From: Hordeum vulgare subsp. vulgare
Lineage: Eukaryota; Streptophyta; Magnoliopsida; Poales; Poaceae
Assembly (NCBI RefSeq): GCF_904849725.1
Contig: NC_058521.1
Location: forward strand, 141,636,744-141,700,743
Direction of reading: 5' to 3'
Length of the DNA: 64,000 nt
Shown piece after piece: positions 21,718 to 33,130 of the stretch. Position 1 is the first letter of the stretch, and every line of letters begins with the position of its first letter. The position numbers and the translations under genes are program-made. The notes below the pieces were generated by a model. The model was not told the origin of the DNA. It made no database searches and worked only from the letters and a program-made list of their open reading frames with translations.

Positions 21718-23534
21718 ATGTTCCACCTCAATCTTCCTCACCACCACCCCAAGGAGATGATGATGTTAACGGCAACTCTCAAGATGAGGAAGATGATAAA
21801 GAAGAAGCTCCTCCATCTAAAAAGAAGAAGTTGTCAAGAATTAGAGCAAGAGTGGACATAGATCATACGTTGAAACAAATCTACGGTGACATAAAAAATG
21901 GGAGAATCACTCACTCTAAATCTCGATTAGCTAACTTTTGTGAGCATTATTCTTTCATCTCTAGTATTGAACCCTTGAAGGTAGAAGAATCTCTTCAAGA
22001 TCCGGATTGGCTAAACGGTATGCACGAAGAGCTACACAACTTCGAGAGGAACCAAGTATGGACACTTGTTGAAAAACCTGAAGGCGAGCACAATATCATT
22101 GGTACAAAATGGGTGTTTCGGAACAAGCAAGATGAAGACGGACAAGTAGTACGCAACAAAGCACGTGTCGTAGCCCAAGGATACACACAAGTCGAAGGTA
22201 TGGACTATGGTGAGACTTATGCTCATGTTGCTAGACTTGAAGCCATTCGTATTCTTATAGCTTATGCCAATTACCATGATATAAATCTTTACCAAATGGA
22301 TATTAAAAGTGCCTTTCTCAATGGAGAAATTGAAGAAGAAGTTTATGTTGAACAACCTCCTCGTTTTGTGAACCCTAAGAAACCTGATCATGTTTACAAA
22401 CTTTGTAAAGCTTTATATGGTCCTAAACAAGCACCTAGAGCTTGCTACAAATGCCTAACGAAGTTTCTCATTGAAAAAGGTTTTGAGATTGCTAAAATTG
22501 ATGCAACCTTATTCACTAAAATAGTTAATGGTGAAATATTTGCTTGTCAAATATATGTGGATGATATTATCTTTGGTTCCACTAACCCACATTTTAATGA
22601 AAAGTTTGGAAAGCTGATGTGAGAGAAGTATGAGATGTCTATGATGAGTGAACTGAAGTTCTTCCTTGGAGTGAAAATCAAACAATCGAGAGAAGGTACG
22701 TTCATATCTCAAACCAAGTACACCAAGGACTTGATCAGGAAGTTCAGCATGCAAGAATGCAAAGGTATGAGAACCCCCATGCCTACTAGTGGACATCTTG
22801 GCCTTACTAAGGAGGACAAACCCGTTGATCAAAAGGTTTATCAATCAACGATTGGTTCTTTGTTATATCTATGTGCCTCTCGTCCTGACATCATGTTGAG
22901 TGTCTGCATGTGTGCCCGCTATCAAGCAGCACCTAAAGAGCGTCATCTATTGGCTGTGAAAAGGATAGTCAGATACCTCATACATACACCAAACTTTGGC
23001 ATGTGGTATCCCAAGGGATCTTCTTTTAATATTGTTGAATATTCCAACTTGGACTATGTTGGACACAAGGTTGGCAGAAAATCCACCTCGGGTACATGTC
23101 AATTTCTTGGGAGATCTCTTGTCTCTTCCACATCCAAGAAACAAAACTCGGTATCCTTATCCACTACCGAAGCTGAATACATTGCCGATGGACCATGTTG
23201 TGCTCAATTACTATGGATGACTCAAACGCTTAAGGATTATGGCATTCATGTTCGAAAAGTTCCATTGTTGTGTGAAAATGAAAGTGCTATTAAGAATGCC
23301 TATAATCCTGTGCAACATTCTAGAACAAAACACATCCAAGTGCGACATCACTTCATTCGTGATCATGTTGCTAAAGGAGATATCAATCTCAAGCATGTTC
23401 GTACCGACAAACAACTTTTTGATATCTTTACCAAACCACTTGATGAGAAAGTGTTTTGCCATTTGAGGAGTGAGTTCAACATCATTGATGCTTCAAACTT
23501 GACTATACTCACTCGGATGCATGCTAGGGCATGA
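21718..23534 (+). pseudogene. Copia pol, RT and RNase H end, with one nonsense codon
   Basis: Reverse transcriptase and RNase H of a Copia polyprotein, truncated at its 5' side by element A. An acidic/Lys-rich linker precedes the RT (near 21960 onward), with MDIKSAFLNG near 22300 and the catalytic YVDD box near 22553. RNase H follows, with STTEAEYIA near 23160-23190 and TKHI near 23325. A TGA at 22620-22622 interrupts the frame; both sides are in the same frame. The stop codon at 23532-23534 is at the usual family position. Confidence 0.92.
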
Positions 23535-25486
23535 GCTTGACTAACTAATCCTTGATGCCATTGATTTGATTGTCTTATATCTTGGAAACTATGCTCCCTT
23601 GTATTGCATCTAACCTTTTGTAGGTACTTGGAAGAAAGACACATGACAAGATTGCCATCAACTCCAATCAATAGAAATCTTGACATGGCCAAGTATCAAC
23701 AACCCATCTTCGAGGATGAAGGAAGAAGACAACAAAATCATATCCTTGACTATCATTTGATGAAGTCATTCACTCTTTTCATTTGGATATAGTATGGTAT
23801 TCCTTGCATGACTAACCATTGTAAGTGAAAAGTGTACCAAAACGACATGGATTGCTCCCAACTCAAGATGTTCTTCATCAACTTTGAGCATCCACAACAA
23901 GTTCACCTACATGCCAGGTCATCAACATCATTCGAAAGTATGTACTCATATCCTTGATAAAGTTCTACACCAATTCATGGAGTAAAGCAACTCAAGTGAT
24001 ATGACGACGTTGAAAAGCTTAATTGAAAAATGGAAACCCCATTTCGAGCTTAACGATGAGTATGATCTATGATCAAGCATCCTTGCGAGACTCCTCAAGT
24101 CAAATACTCTAATATAGGTGACCTAGTCACCGCCCCCCATCTAGATGGAGATGATTGTATAGTTCACATTTGACCTTTCACACTCTTAGAACCATTCAAC
24201 TCTCATCTACATGTATGTATATATCTCATTTTTTTAAAAAAAATTGTTGCTACCTATGTTCTTCTTCTACTTTTGTTTCTATTTCTCAATTATTACCTTC
24301 TTTTACAATTGGAATCCTGAAACAAATCTTCCGACCAGCCTATTCTTCTGTTAAAGAGTTGACTATCGTTGCAACTCGGTTTGACCGAATTGGGGAACTC
24401 AGTCCAACCGGATTCACCCAAGAGGCCTGAATATCATACCCGGCTCTACCGAACCATTTAGCCTCGGTGACTCCAATTTTTCTGGCAAAAATTATTGCTA
24501 TGAAAATTCCTTCTAAACGTATGTATAAGGGAGAGAAAACTTCTCTAGGGCGAGAAACACCTCAGTGATCCCATGTTATATAAGAGGGAGAATCATCTAG
24601 GATCCCTAACATAGGAGGAGATAATTCAAGGAACTTTTATTCATTCCAAAGGGGGAGAAAAGACAAATTCAAGGAGCCCTTGAAAAAGTGAGAAGTATCC
24701 AGGATCCCTTTCTCTCAATGAGCCCTTACCCTCTGACCTTATTTTTGGAAATTTATCCCAAATGGGAGAAATATCAAAGTATCAAAGCTTCCACTCAATG
24801 AACCTAGTTATAGGGGAGAAATATCACCAATAATCTTCTACAAAAGAGGGAGAAACAACACTAAGGGGAGATATGTATCAAACCTTACATATTAAGGGGG
24901 GAGAGATAAATATGGTTTTATTGGTTTAAATTTTTTTCCAATCTACCCCCAATATCTACATGCTATGATTCAGGGGGGAGCAAACCTTACATGTTCATCT
25001 TTAGGGGGAGAAAAGTTCTTGTTCTTTGGAGACATATCCTTTCATCAAAGCCTATCTTCAATATGTCTTCAATTTCTTGGTATTTTTTAGGCTCTTTGCA
25101 CCTTTACAACAGGGTACTCTTGTTTTATCTAACATTTGTTTTCCCAAGTGTACTCCTATGTCAAGACGCTCAAGATCCTCAAGGTAAGTATATGCATCAT
25201 ATCCTTGTTCATGATGACCTCTTGTTTCTTACACATACTGTTGCAAGAGGGAGTCTTGAACATGGAACTTCTTCATTTACATATGTTTGATGCATGTAGC
25301 CAGGATGTCTATCACTTGTCCTGTCCTTCTACCTTGTGTGTGCCCATGCATTCCAAAGCAACTATTCTATAAAAGGGATTGCACACATTTAGGGGGAGCT
25401 TGTACTAGTCATGTTTCTTCCAAAGCTGTCATATCCTTATGATTATCTTTATTTGAAGCTTTGATTGTATGTTATCATCAATTGCC
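23535..25486 (+). other. Noncoding 3' tail of C1 with many polypurine tracts
   Basis: No supported ORF. About a dozen G/A tracts occur between 24520 and 25400, for example near 24527, 24586, 24650, 24866, 24891, 24971, 25001 and 25390. Multiple polypurine tracts before the 3' LTR are a reported Sirevirus trait. Palindromic ACTCGGT...ACCGA words lie near 24375 and 24465. Confidence 0.75.
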
Positions 25487-25500
25487 AAAAAGGAGGAGAT
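25487..25500 (+). other. Polypurine tract of C1
   Basis: AAAAAGGAGGAGAT abutting the LTR's TGAAAGC. The counterpart in C2 is GGGGGAGAT before 28640. Confidence 0.8.
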
Positions 25501-26670
25501 TGAAAGCACATATGCTCCCTTGGTGATTTTGATAATTCATGACAATATACAATGTCTCTTGACTAACACTTTTACCTAGATATTTCAGGAAAAGTCCATG
25601 AAAAGCTATGGCTTAAGGTTTTTGTGGAGATGCCCCTGGATGCAAGAAAGGAATAATATTGGCTCAAGCTTCCATCTAGAAGGCTCTTCATTTTATATTT
25701 GTGAGAAATCACTTTTGAGTCCATAGGAAAGCCAATACTATTAAAAGTGGGTGAGGTACTAAAATGTACTGATTGCTCAAAATTTCAAACTTAGCCACCA
25801 AAATACTCACTCATTTTCCCCACATATCCACTCTGTCAAGATCCACATTCACAAACTCGGTGTCGCCAATATTTCCATATCGGACCCACCGAGTTTGACC
25901 TCACACAGAAACCCTATCCATTCCCACCAAATTGGTGCAACCAAAACCAAGTCGGTGCTACCGAGTTTAGTGTGAGAGAGAGCCACCTACTCATGTGTTG
26001 AGACCAAGATATTCCAATCCTATCATTTGAAACTTGATCTCTAGCCTCCCCAAACTAATTTCCACCAAATCAACCTCCCCTACCCATGCATATTATGTGA
26101 GAGAGTAATTTGTGTTGAGGAGACTATCTTTAGAAGTACAAGAGCAAGGAGTTCATTGATCTGCCACGCTTATTATCTTTGGGAGGGTGGTGCCTCCTAG
26201 ATTGGTTAGGTGTTGGTTGGGAGCCTCCTACTTCGTGTTGTGGAGTTGAACCAAGATATTTGTAAGGGCAAGGAGATTGCCTACTTCGTGAAGATCTACC
26301 GTGAGTAAGGCTAGTCCTCCATGGATGGAAGCCATGGTGGAATAGACAAGGCCGCTTCTTTGTGGACCCTCCGTGGGTGTTGCCCTTCGTGGGTTGAAGT
26401 CTCCACTAACATGTACGTACGATAGCGCCACCTTCGGAACCATGCCAAAAATCGCCATGTCAACCTCGTGCGTTTGATCTACCTACCTTACTCCTCTACA
26501 TTACACTTGCATGTTTTACATTCCACTGCTATACTCTTAGAACTGCATGTGTAGGGTGTACTTGACTTGTTATAACTGCTAGATTTCAGCCTTCCTTGAA
26601 ATTGGGTTAGGCTAATTTTATCTCGACAGGTAGTCTATTCACCCCCCCCCCCTAGACACATCTTCTATCA
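25501..26670 (+). repeat. C1 3' LTR, 1170 bp, lacking its TATA region
   Basis: Starts TGAAAGCACATATGC, ends CTTCTATCA. It aligns to 28640-30159 but lacks several hundred bases around 25975, including the segment with C2's TATA box (29349-29357). A C11 run at 26642-26652 precedes the end. Copies of the ACTCGGT/ACCGAG palindrome lie near 25850-25970. Confidence 0.85.
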
Positions 26671-27246
26671 ATTCCTCAGAACTAAACTCCACAAGATTGC
26701 CATCAACTCACATAAAGAGAAGTCTTGTCATAGCCAAGTATCAAGAACCCTTTCTTTAGAGATGAAGTAAGAAGACAACAAAATCATATCCTTGACAATT
26801 CTATGATAATGGAATTCAGTCATGTCATATGGATATATTATGTTCTTCCTTGCATGACTAACCAATGTAGGTGAAAAGTGAACCAAAACAAAAAGGATAG
26901 CTCTCAACTCAAGATGAGCTTCATCAACTTCAAGCATCCACGACAAGTTCGCCTACATGCCATGTCATCAACATCATTTGAAGGTATGTACTCATATCCT
27001 TGATAAAGCTTCGCACCAAGTCATGATGTAAAGCAAGTCAAGTAATATGAAGACATTAAAATATTAATCCAAAAATGGTAACCCCACTTTGCGCTTAATG
27101 ATGAGTATGACCTATGGTCAACATTATTGCTTGACTCCTCAAGTCAATATAATTTAATATAGGTGACCTAGTCACCGCCCCACATCTAGATGGAGATTCT
27201 TGTATGGTTCACATTTTTCATTGCATGCTTTCTTGGAACCTTTCAA

Positions 27247-27304
<58 letters not shown>

Positions 27305-28630
27305 AATTTTCAAAAAAAAGTTTTCTCTTTTTCCTGTTAATCTTTGGATATTTCCTTTTTCAAAATTTGTGGATATTTTATGTCTATTTTAAGTTAAGGA
27401 GTTGATTTTGATTGCAACTCGGTCTCACCGATCTAGGAAACTTGGTCTAACTAATTTCCCCCACAGGCCTGCTATCATTCTCGGTTCTACCAAACCATAT
27501 TGCCTCAGTGACTCCGAAATTGATCACTGCCTAGGATTTTTAGATATTTCTCACCTTTTGCCTTTGGGGGGGATATTGTCAATGATCCCAAGTTTTATTA
27601 CCACCTAAGCTCTTATTGAACATTTCCATTTTTTCGAAAGGAGGATATAATCTTATTGCCCATAATTTTCAAGGGGGAGAAATCCTCAGTGATCCCACAA
27701 TATAAGAGAGAGAGAAACATCTAGGATCCCTAACCTATGGGAGATAGTTCAAGGAACTCTTAACAAATTCTTAAGGGGGGAAGTCAAATTCAAGGAACCC
27801 TTATTAAGAGAGAAGAATCAAGGATCCCTTTCTCTCAATAAGCCCTTACCCTTTGACCTTTCCGGAAATTAATGCCCAAGGGGGAGAAATATCAAAGCTT
27901 CCAATAAGATTCAATCAAAAGGGGGGATATATGTTCCTAAGGAAAGGTCTTCCTAAGGGGAGGTCTGTCCAAGGGACAGATATATCAAACCTTACAAACT
28001 CAGGGGGAGCAATACCAATAAGGGAGAGAGAGATATAATTTTTTATTGCTATCTTTGGATTGAAATTATCTTACCCTACCAAATCCCAATATGTACATAT
28101 GATGATTCAGGGGGAGTGGAAACTCTTACATATTCATCCTTAGAGCAGAAAGTTCTGAATTCTCTATGAGACATATCTATCATAAAATCCAATTTTCAAT
28201 ATGTCAATATCTTGGTACTTTTGAAGCTCTTTGCATCTTTACAATAGATTACTCTTGTGTTATCTAACATTTGTTTTCCCAATTGTACTCTTATTGTTTA
28301 AACGCTCAAGAACCTATAGGTAAGTATATGCATCATATCCTTGTTCATGATGATATCTTGTCTCTTGCACATATTGTTTACAAGGGCGAGTCTTGGACAT
28401 AGAAGCTCTTAATTCACATGTGTTTGATGCATATAGCCGAGATCTACATGACTTGTCTTGTCCTTCTACCTTGTGTGTGCCCATATGGTCCAAAGCAACT
28501 ATCCTTTAAAAAGGGATTGCACACAGTTAGGGAGGAGCTTGTACTAGTCATGTATCCCTCAAAGTTGTCACATTCTAATGCCTACCTTTATTTGAAGATT
28601 TTATTGTATGTTGTCATAAATTACCAATAA
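26671..28630 (+). other. Noncoding 3' tail of C2
   Basis: No supported ORF. It repeats C1's series of purine tracts (for example near 27661, 27775, 27880, 27998 and 28110) with heavy divergence. It contains an (AT)n microsatellite at 27252-27301. Confidence 0.75.
27252..27301. repeat. (AT)n microsatellite, about 25 units
   Basis: Uninterrupted AT dinucleotides. C1's equivalent place near 24212 has only a few ATs followed by an A run. Confidence 0.95.
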
Positions 28631-28639
28631 GGGGGAGAT

Positions 28640-30159
28640 TGAAAGCACATATGCTTCGTTGGTGGTTTTAATAATTCATGACAAGATACATTGTCTCTTG
28701 GACTAACACTTCTACCTAGTATATTTCAGGTGTAGTCCATAGAGATAATTGGCGAAAGGATTGTGAGGAGAAGCCCCTTGTTGCAAAGGAAGGAATAGGA
28801 TTGGCTCAAGCTTCAATCAAGAAGACTCTACATTTTACATTTGTGAGAAATCACTTTGAGTCCATAGAAATGAGAATACTATTAAAAGGGGGTGAGGTAT
28901 TAAGATGAATTGGTTGCTCAGGTGCTTAGAGGTAGCCACCAAAAATATTCACTCATTCTCCCACAAAATATTTTTGTCCAAAGCCAAACAAGCAAAGTCA
29001 GTGCCGCCAACTTTTTCCACTCGGCCCTATAGATTTTCCACCAAACAGATCCTTTGCCAAACCCTAATACCTCGGTACCACCAACTTTCATATTGGTGCC
29101 ACCGAGATTCACTGACCAACTTTGTGTTGAGAAAATTCCAAGAATCGGAATTTCTGAGATTGGAATCGGTCTCACCGAGATTTGGAAACTTGACTAGGCC
29201 ATCATATCAGTACCACCGAGATTTATATATTGGTCTCACCGAGAATTCAAAAGTTGCCACATTTAGTGCAACTCGGTACCACCGAGATTCTTTTCGGTGT
29301 CACTGAGTTAGGCAATAATGTTGTAACGGTTGGATTTTGGGAGATGTCTATATATAACCCTCCGCCTCCTCTCATCCATAAAGGAAGCACTCCAAACACA
29401 CTTACACTTGCTAGATCCATTTTTGTGACAGAGAGCCACCTACTCATGTGTTGAGATCAAGAGATTCCAATCCAATCATTTGAAACTTGATTTCTAGCCT
29501 CCCCAAGTTGCTTTCCACAAGATCAATCTCTCCTATCGATTCCAAATCTACGAGAAAGTGATTGAGTGTTAAGGAGGCTATCTTTTGAAGAACAAGAGCA
29601 CAGAGTTCATCGTTCTACCGCATCTATTACCTTTTGGAGGGTGGTGCCTCCTAGATTGGTTAGGTGTCACTTGGGAGCCTCCTACTTTGTGTTGTGGAGT
29701 TGAACCAAGAAGTGTGTACAGGCAAGGAGATCGCCTACTTCGTCAAGATCTACCGTGAGTGAGGCTAGTCATGTGTGGCGGAAGCCATGGTGGAATAGAC
29801 AAGGACACTTCTTTGTGGCCCCTTGTGGGTGGAGCCCTCCTTGGAATCTCGCGGCTGTTACCCTCCGTGGGTTGAAGTCTCCACTAACATGGACGTACGA
29901 TAGCACCACCTATCGGAACCATGCCAAAAATTGTTGTGTCAAGTTCTTTGCATTTAATATTCTTAAACTCTACTCCATACTTACATGTGCAAAGTCTTAA
30001 TTTTTCACTACCATATTTGTTGACTAGCATGTGTTGGGTGCACTAGACTTATTAGAATCGCTAAAAATCTACCAACCATTAAAATTGGGAAAAGGCTAGG
30101 ATTTTAGTTTATGCAAATATTCTATTCACCCCCCCCCTCTATATATAGCCCTTCTATCG
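28640..30159 (+). repeat. C2 3' LTR, about 1520 bp
   Basis: Starts TGAAAGCACATATGC after the tract GGGGGAGAT and ends near CTTCTATC(G). It has a TATATATAA box at 29349-29357 and at least six ACTCGG/ACCGAGATT palindromic words between 29050 and 29310. The right boundary is by alignment with C1's end; the final base is changed. Confidence 0.8.
29349..29357 (+). promoter_or_regulatory. TATA box of the C2 LTR
   Basis: TATATATAA, followed by a C-rich leader; missing from the C1 LTR. Confidence 0.6.
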
Positions 30160-31068
30160 ATCTGATATCCCCACAATGCCTCGGTAACTGCCCTGAGCGG
30201 GCATAAGCCTGTGTGCGCAGTTGGCCCGTCATTGCTCTCCCTTTCCGTGTGCCGCCTCTTCGTGCCTTCCTTCTTGCGTAGGATCATTCTCCTCTATCAG
30301 GCGACCGCTGCCCCTTCTCTCACAGCATCGCCGCACTCCTTCGAGCAAGGAGGGCGAGGGAATGGCGGCGAGAGAAGGATACTAGCAACCAGAACCTACC
30401 TTGGGTAGGTCCGCGGTGCTGAATTGCAAAGGACTCGATAAGATCCTCCCCATGGTCGGGGTCATCTCGAGTGAATGGGGGCCAACGAGGATCTTCCCGG
30501 TCTCGGCTCCCCTCGCCGAGCTATCAGCAACCTCTGTTGCTCTTCACCTCCCGGTGCTCTTCTCCGACCCGCTTCCCCCATTCTTGGAGTTCTTCAACAC
30601 CGTGCTCGCGCATTACCAAATTCATGTGCTGCACCTTGACCTGAGGTCCACTCTCCCCCTCTCGTCCTTCACCTTCCGCTGCGAGAAATTTCTTAGCATC
30701 CCCCCTTCGGTGGCGTTGCTTCCGCACTTCTTATCCCTCCATATGACCACGCCCGACCACCGCTCTGGGTGCACGTCCTTACAAGCCGATGATGCGACGA
30801 CGGGTGAGTGCATCGACATGGAGATCGATCACTTCGGCGAGGGTTTCACGCGGCAGTGGGTGGTCGTGGATGCAGGGCGGTACAACCCCCTACTGCTGAC
30901 CCGTCCCTTCGAGCAGCACCGAGCTCCAGGTGGGAGCACGCGCAACTCAATGACCTGCGGTTGTCGTTGGTGCGTGGGAGATTGGATACCTTGAGGGAAG
31001 CCGGTGTAACCATCATGCTGATTGTGAGGGAGTTCCTCAGGTGGCGGATTACCACGCTTCAACGTCAC
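30160..31068 (+). mobile_element. Element D remnant, block 1
   Basis: Old Gypsy remnant lying between C2 and the solo LTR. It contains the N-terminal half of the PF04195-like ORF. The first 240 bases hold nothing I recognise. Confidence 0.6.
31064..31068. repeat. Target site duplication GTCAC, left copy
   Basis: Matches 32888-32892 on the other side of the solo LTR. Confidence 0.93.
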
Positions 31069-32887
31069 TATTGGAAATATGCCGCAATAATAAATTGGTT
31101 ATTATGATATTTCATTGTTCATGATAAACGTTTATTATCCATGCTATAATTGTATTGATTGGAAACTCAAATATATGTGTGGATACATAGACAAAACACT
31201 GTCCCTGGTAAGCCTCTAGTTGACTAGCTCGTTGATCGAAGATGGATACGGTTTCCTAGCCATAGACAAGTGTTGTCACTTGATAACGGGATCACGTCAT
31301 TAGGAGAATGATGTGATGGACAAGACCCAAACTATAAACGTAACATATGATCGTGTCAGTTTATTGCTACTTTTTTGCATGTCAATGTATATGTTCCTAT
31401 GACCATGAGATCGTGCAACTCCCGGACACCGGAGGAATACCTTGTGTGTATCAAACATCGCAACGTAACTGGGTGACTACAAAGGTGCTCTATAGGTGTC
31501 TCTAAAGGTGTCTGTTGGGTTGGCGTGAATCGAGACTGGGATTTGCTACTCCGTATGATGGAGAGGTATCTCGGGGCCCACTCGGTAATACAACATCACA
31601 ATAAGCCTTGCAAGCAATGTGACTAAGGAGTTAGACACGAGATCTTGTATTACGGAACAAGTAAAGATACTTGCCGATAATGAGATTGAACTAGGTATAG
31701 AGATACCGACGATCGAATCTCGGGCAAGTAACATACCGAAGGACAAAGGGAATAGCATACGGGATTAACTGAATCCTTGACATAGAGGTTCAACCGATAG
31801 ATATCTTTGTAGAATATGTAGGAGCCAATATGGACATCCAGGTCCCGCTATTGGTTATTGACCGGGAAGTGTCTCATGTCATGTCTACATTGTTCTCGAA
31901 CCCGCAGGGTCCGCACACTTACAGTTTGGTGACGTTTCGGTATAGTTGAGTTATATGTGTTGGTGACCGAAGGTTGTTCGGAGTCCCGAATGAGATCCAG
32001 GACGTCACGAGGAGCTCTGGAATGATCCGAGGTAAAGATTGATATATAGGAAGTCCTGTTTTGGTCACCGAAAAAGTTTTGGTCTCATCGGTAGTGTACC
32101 GGGAGTGCCGGGAGGGTACATGGGCCACCGGGAGGGGTGTGACGACCCAAAAGGGTTCATGGGCTGTGATAGGAGATATACCAGCCCTTAGTGGGCTGTC
32201 CAAAGTCTCCCCTAAAGGCCCATGCGGCTGGAATAAAGCAACAAGGCAAAAAAGTCAAAAGGTGGAAAGAGTTTCCAATTAGGAAAGTGTCCTAATAGGA
32301 TTCAACCTCCCCTATGGGAGGTGGATTCCTCCTCCTTGGTTCGGCCGAGCCTTAGAGGCTTCCCTTGGAGGCCAAGCCTCCTCCCCCTCTCCTCCTATAT
32401 ATACTATAGGTTTTGAGGGTTTTGAGACACAATTAGCCACGTGCTACCTCTCCTCTAGATCGTAGTTCTTCCTCTAGATTATTTCAGCGGTGCTTAGGCG
32501 AAGCCCTGCTAGAATAGTTCCACCACCTTCACCACCATGCCGTCATGCTGGAGAACTCATCTACCTCTCCGCCCCTCTTGCTGGATCAATAAGGCGGGGA
32601 TCGTCATCGAGCTGTACGTGTGCTGAACGCGGAGGTGACGTCCGTTCGGCGCTAGATCGGGATGGATCGTGATGGGCTCGCGGGACAAATCGTGATGAGA
32701 TCGCGGGACGGGCTGCGATTTGGATCGCAAAGATGTTCCACGACATCAACCGCGTTATATACGCTTCCGCTTAGCGATCTACAAGGGTACGTAGATGCGC
32801 ACTCCCCTCTCGTAGATGATCATCACCATGGATAGGTATTGCGTGTGCGTAGGAATTTTTTTTGTTTCCCATGCACATTCCCCAACA
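31069..32887 (+). mobile_element. Solo LTR of an Angela/BARE/WIS-type Copia element
   Basis: 1819 bp from TATTGGAAATATG to TTCCCCAACA with GTCAC on both sides and no internal region. The text (AATAATAAATTGGTTATTAT, CTAGTTGACTAGCTCGTTGA, GTAGGAATTTTTTTTG near the end) is characteristic of this abundant Triticeae group. The canonical TGTTGG start is changed to TATTGG. Formed by recombination between the two LTRs of a former full element. A TATA box lies at 32396-32404. Confidence 0.93.
32396..32404 (+). promoter_or_regulatory. TATA box of the solo LTR
   Basis: TATATATAC following a C/T-rich stretch. If active it would transcribe toward D block 2. Confidence 0.55.
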
Positions 32888-32892
32888 GTCAC
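32888..32892. repeat. Target site duplication GTCAC, right copy
   Basis: Directly follows the terminal CA at 32887. Confidence 0.93.
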
Positions 32893-33130
32893 TCTCACCT
32901 CATGTGTACTTTCTTCGGGCCAAATGATCCCATGCGGCTCCATTAGGGGCGCCTGTCAGTCGACGCGCTCGACGGGGTGCTCCAGGTCATGTTCGGCAAA
33001 ATCGTTGGTGGCCTCCCCCTGCGGGGGCGCCCCTTGTACAAGTACAAGAACGGGGGAGATTTTGCTTGGGAGATACCCCGCTTCCATCATCGGGGGCCGC
33101 TTCCGGGAGGCTACGAGGGGCCTTGGGACG
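32893..33130 (+). mobile_element. Element D remnant, block 2
   Basis: 238 bp between the solo LTR and element E. It continues the PF04195-like frame of block 1 and ends in GGACG, the left target copy of element E (33126-33130). Confidence 0.7.
33126..33130. repeat. Target site duplication GGACG, left copy
   Basis: Repeated at 41061-41065 after element E. D's reading frame is continuous when one copy is removed. Confidence 0.94.

Larger units (their letters stand above)
21718..26670 (+). mobile_element. Copia element C1 (Sirevirus/Maximus-like), 3' part
   Basis: RT-RNase H coding end, a 2-kb purine-punctuated noncoding tail, a polypurine tract and the 3' LTR. The 5' part lies beyond element A, outside the window. 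Numerous G/A-rich tracts before the 3' LTR and an LTR starting TGAAAGCACA fit the Sirevirus type. Confidence 0.85.
26671..30159 (+). mobile_element. Copia element C2, 3' noncoding tail and LTR
   Basis: From about 26690 this is a second, diverged copy of the 3' tail seen after C1's pol (compare 23640 onward), followed by a polypurine tract and an LTR. It starts directly after C1's LTR end with no pol. Either C1 inserted into C2's tail, or a tandem array lost the intervening internal region. Confidence 0.8.

Noticed and set aside
30401..30994. Host gene between C2 and the solo LTR
   Set aside because: The frame continues across transposon insertions into a PF04195-like repeat protein next to an integrase fragment, so it is part of an old element.
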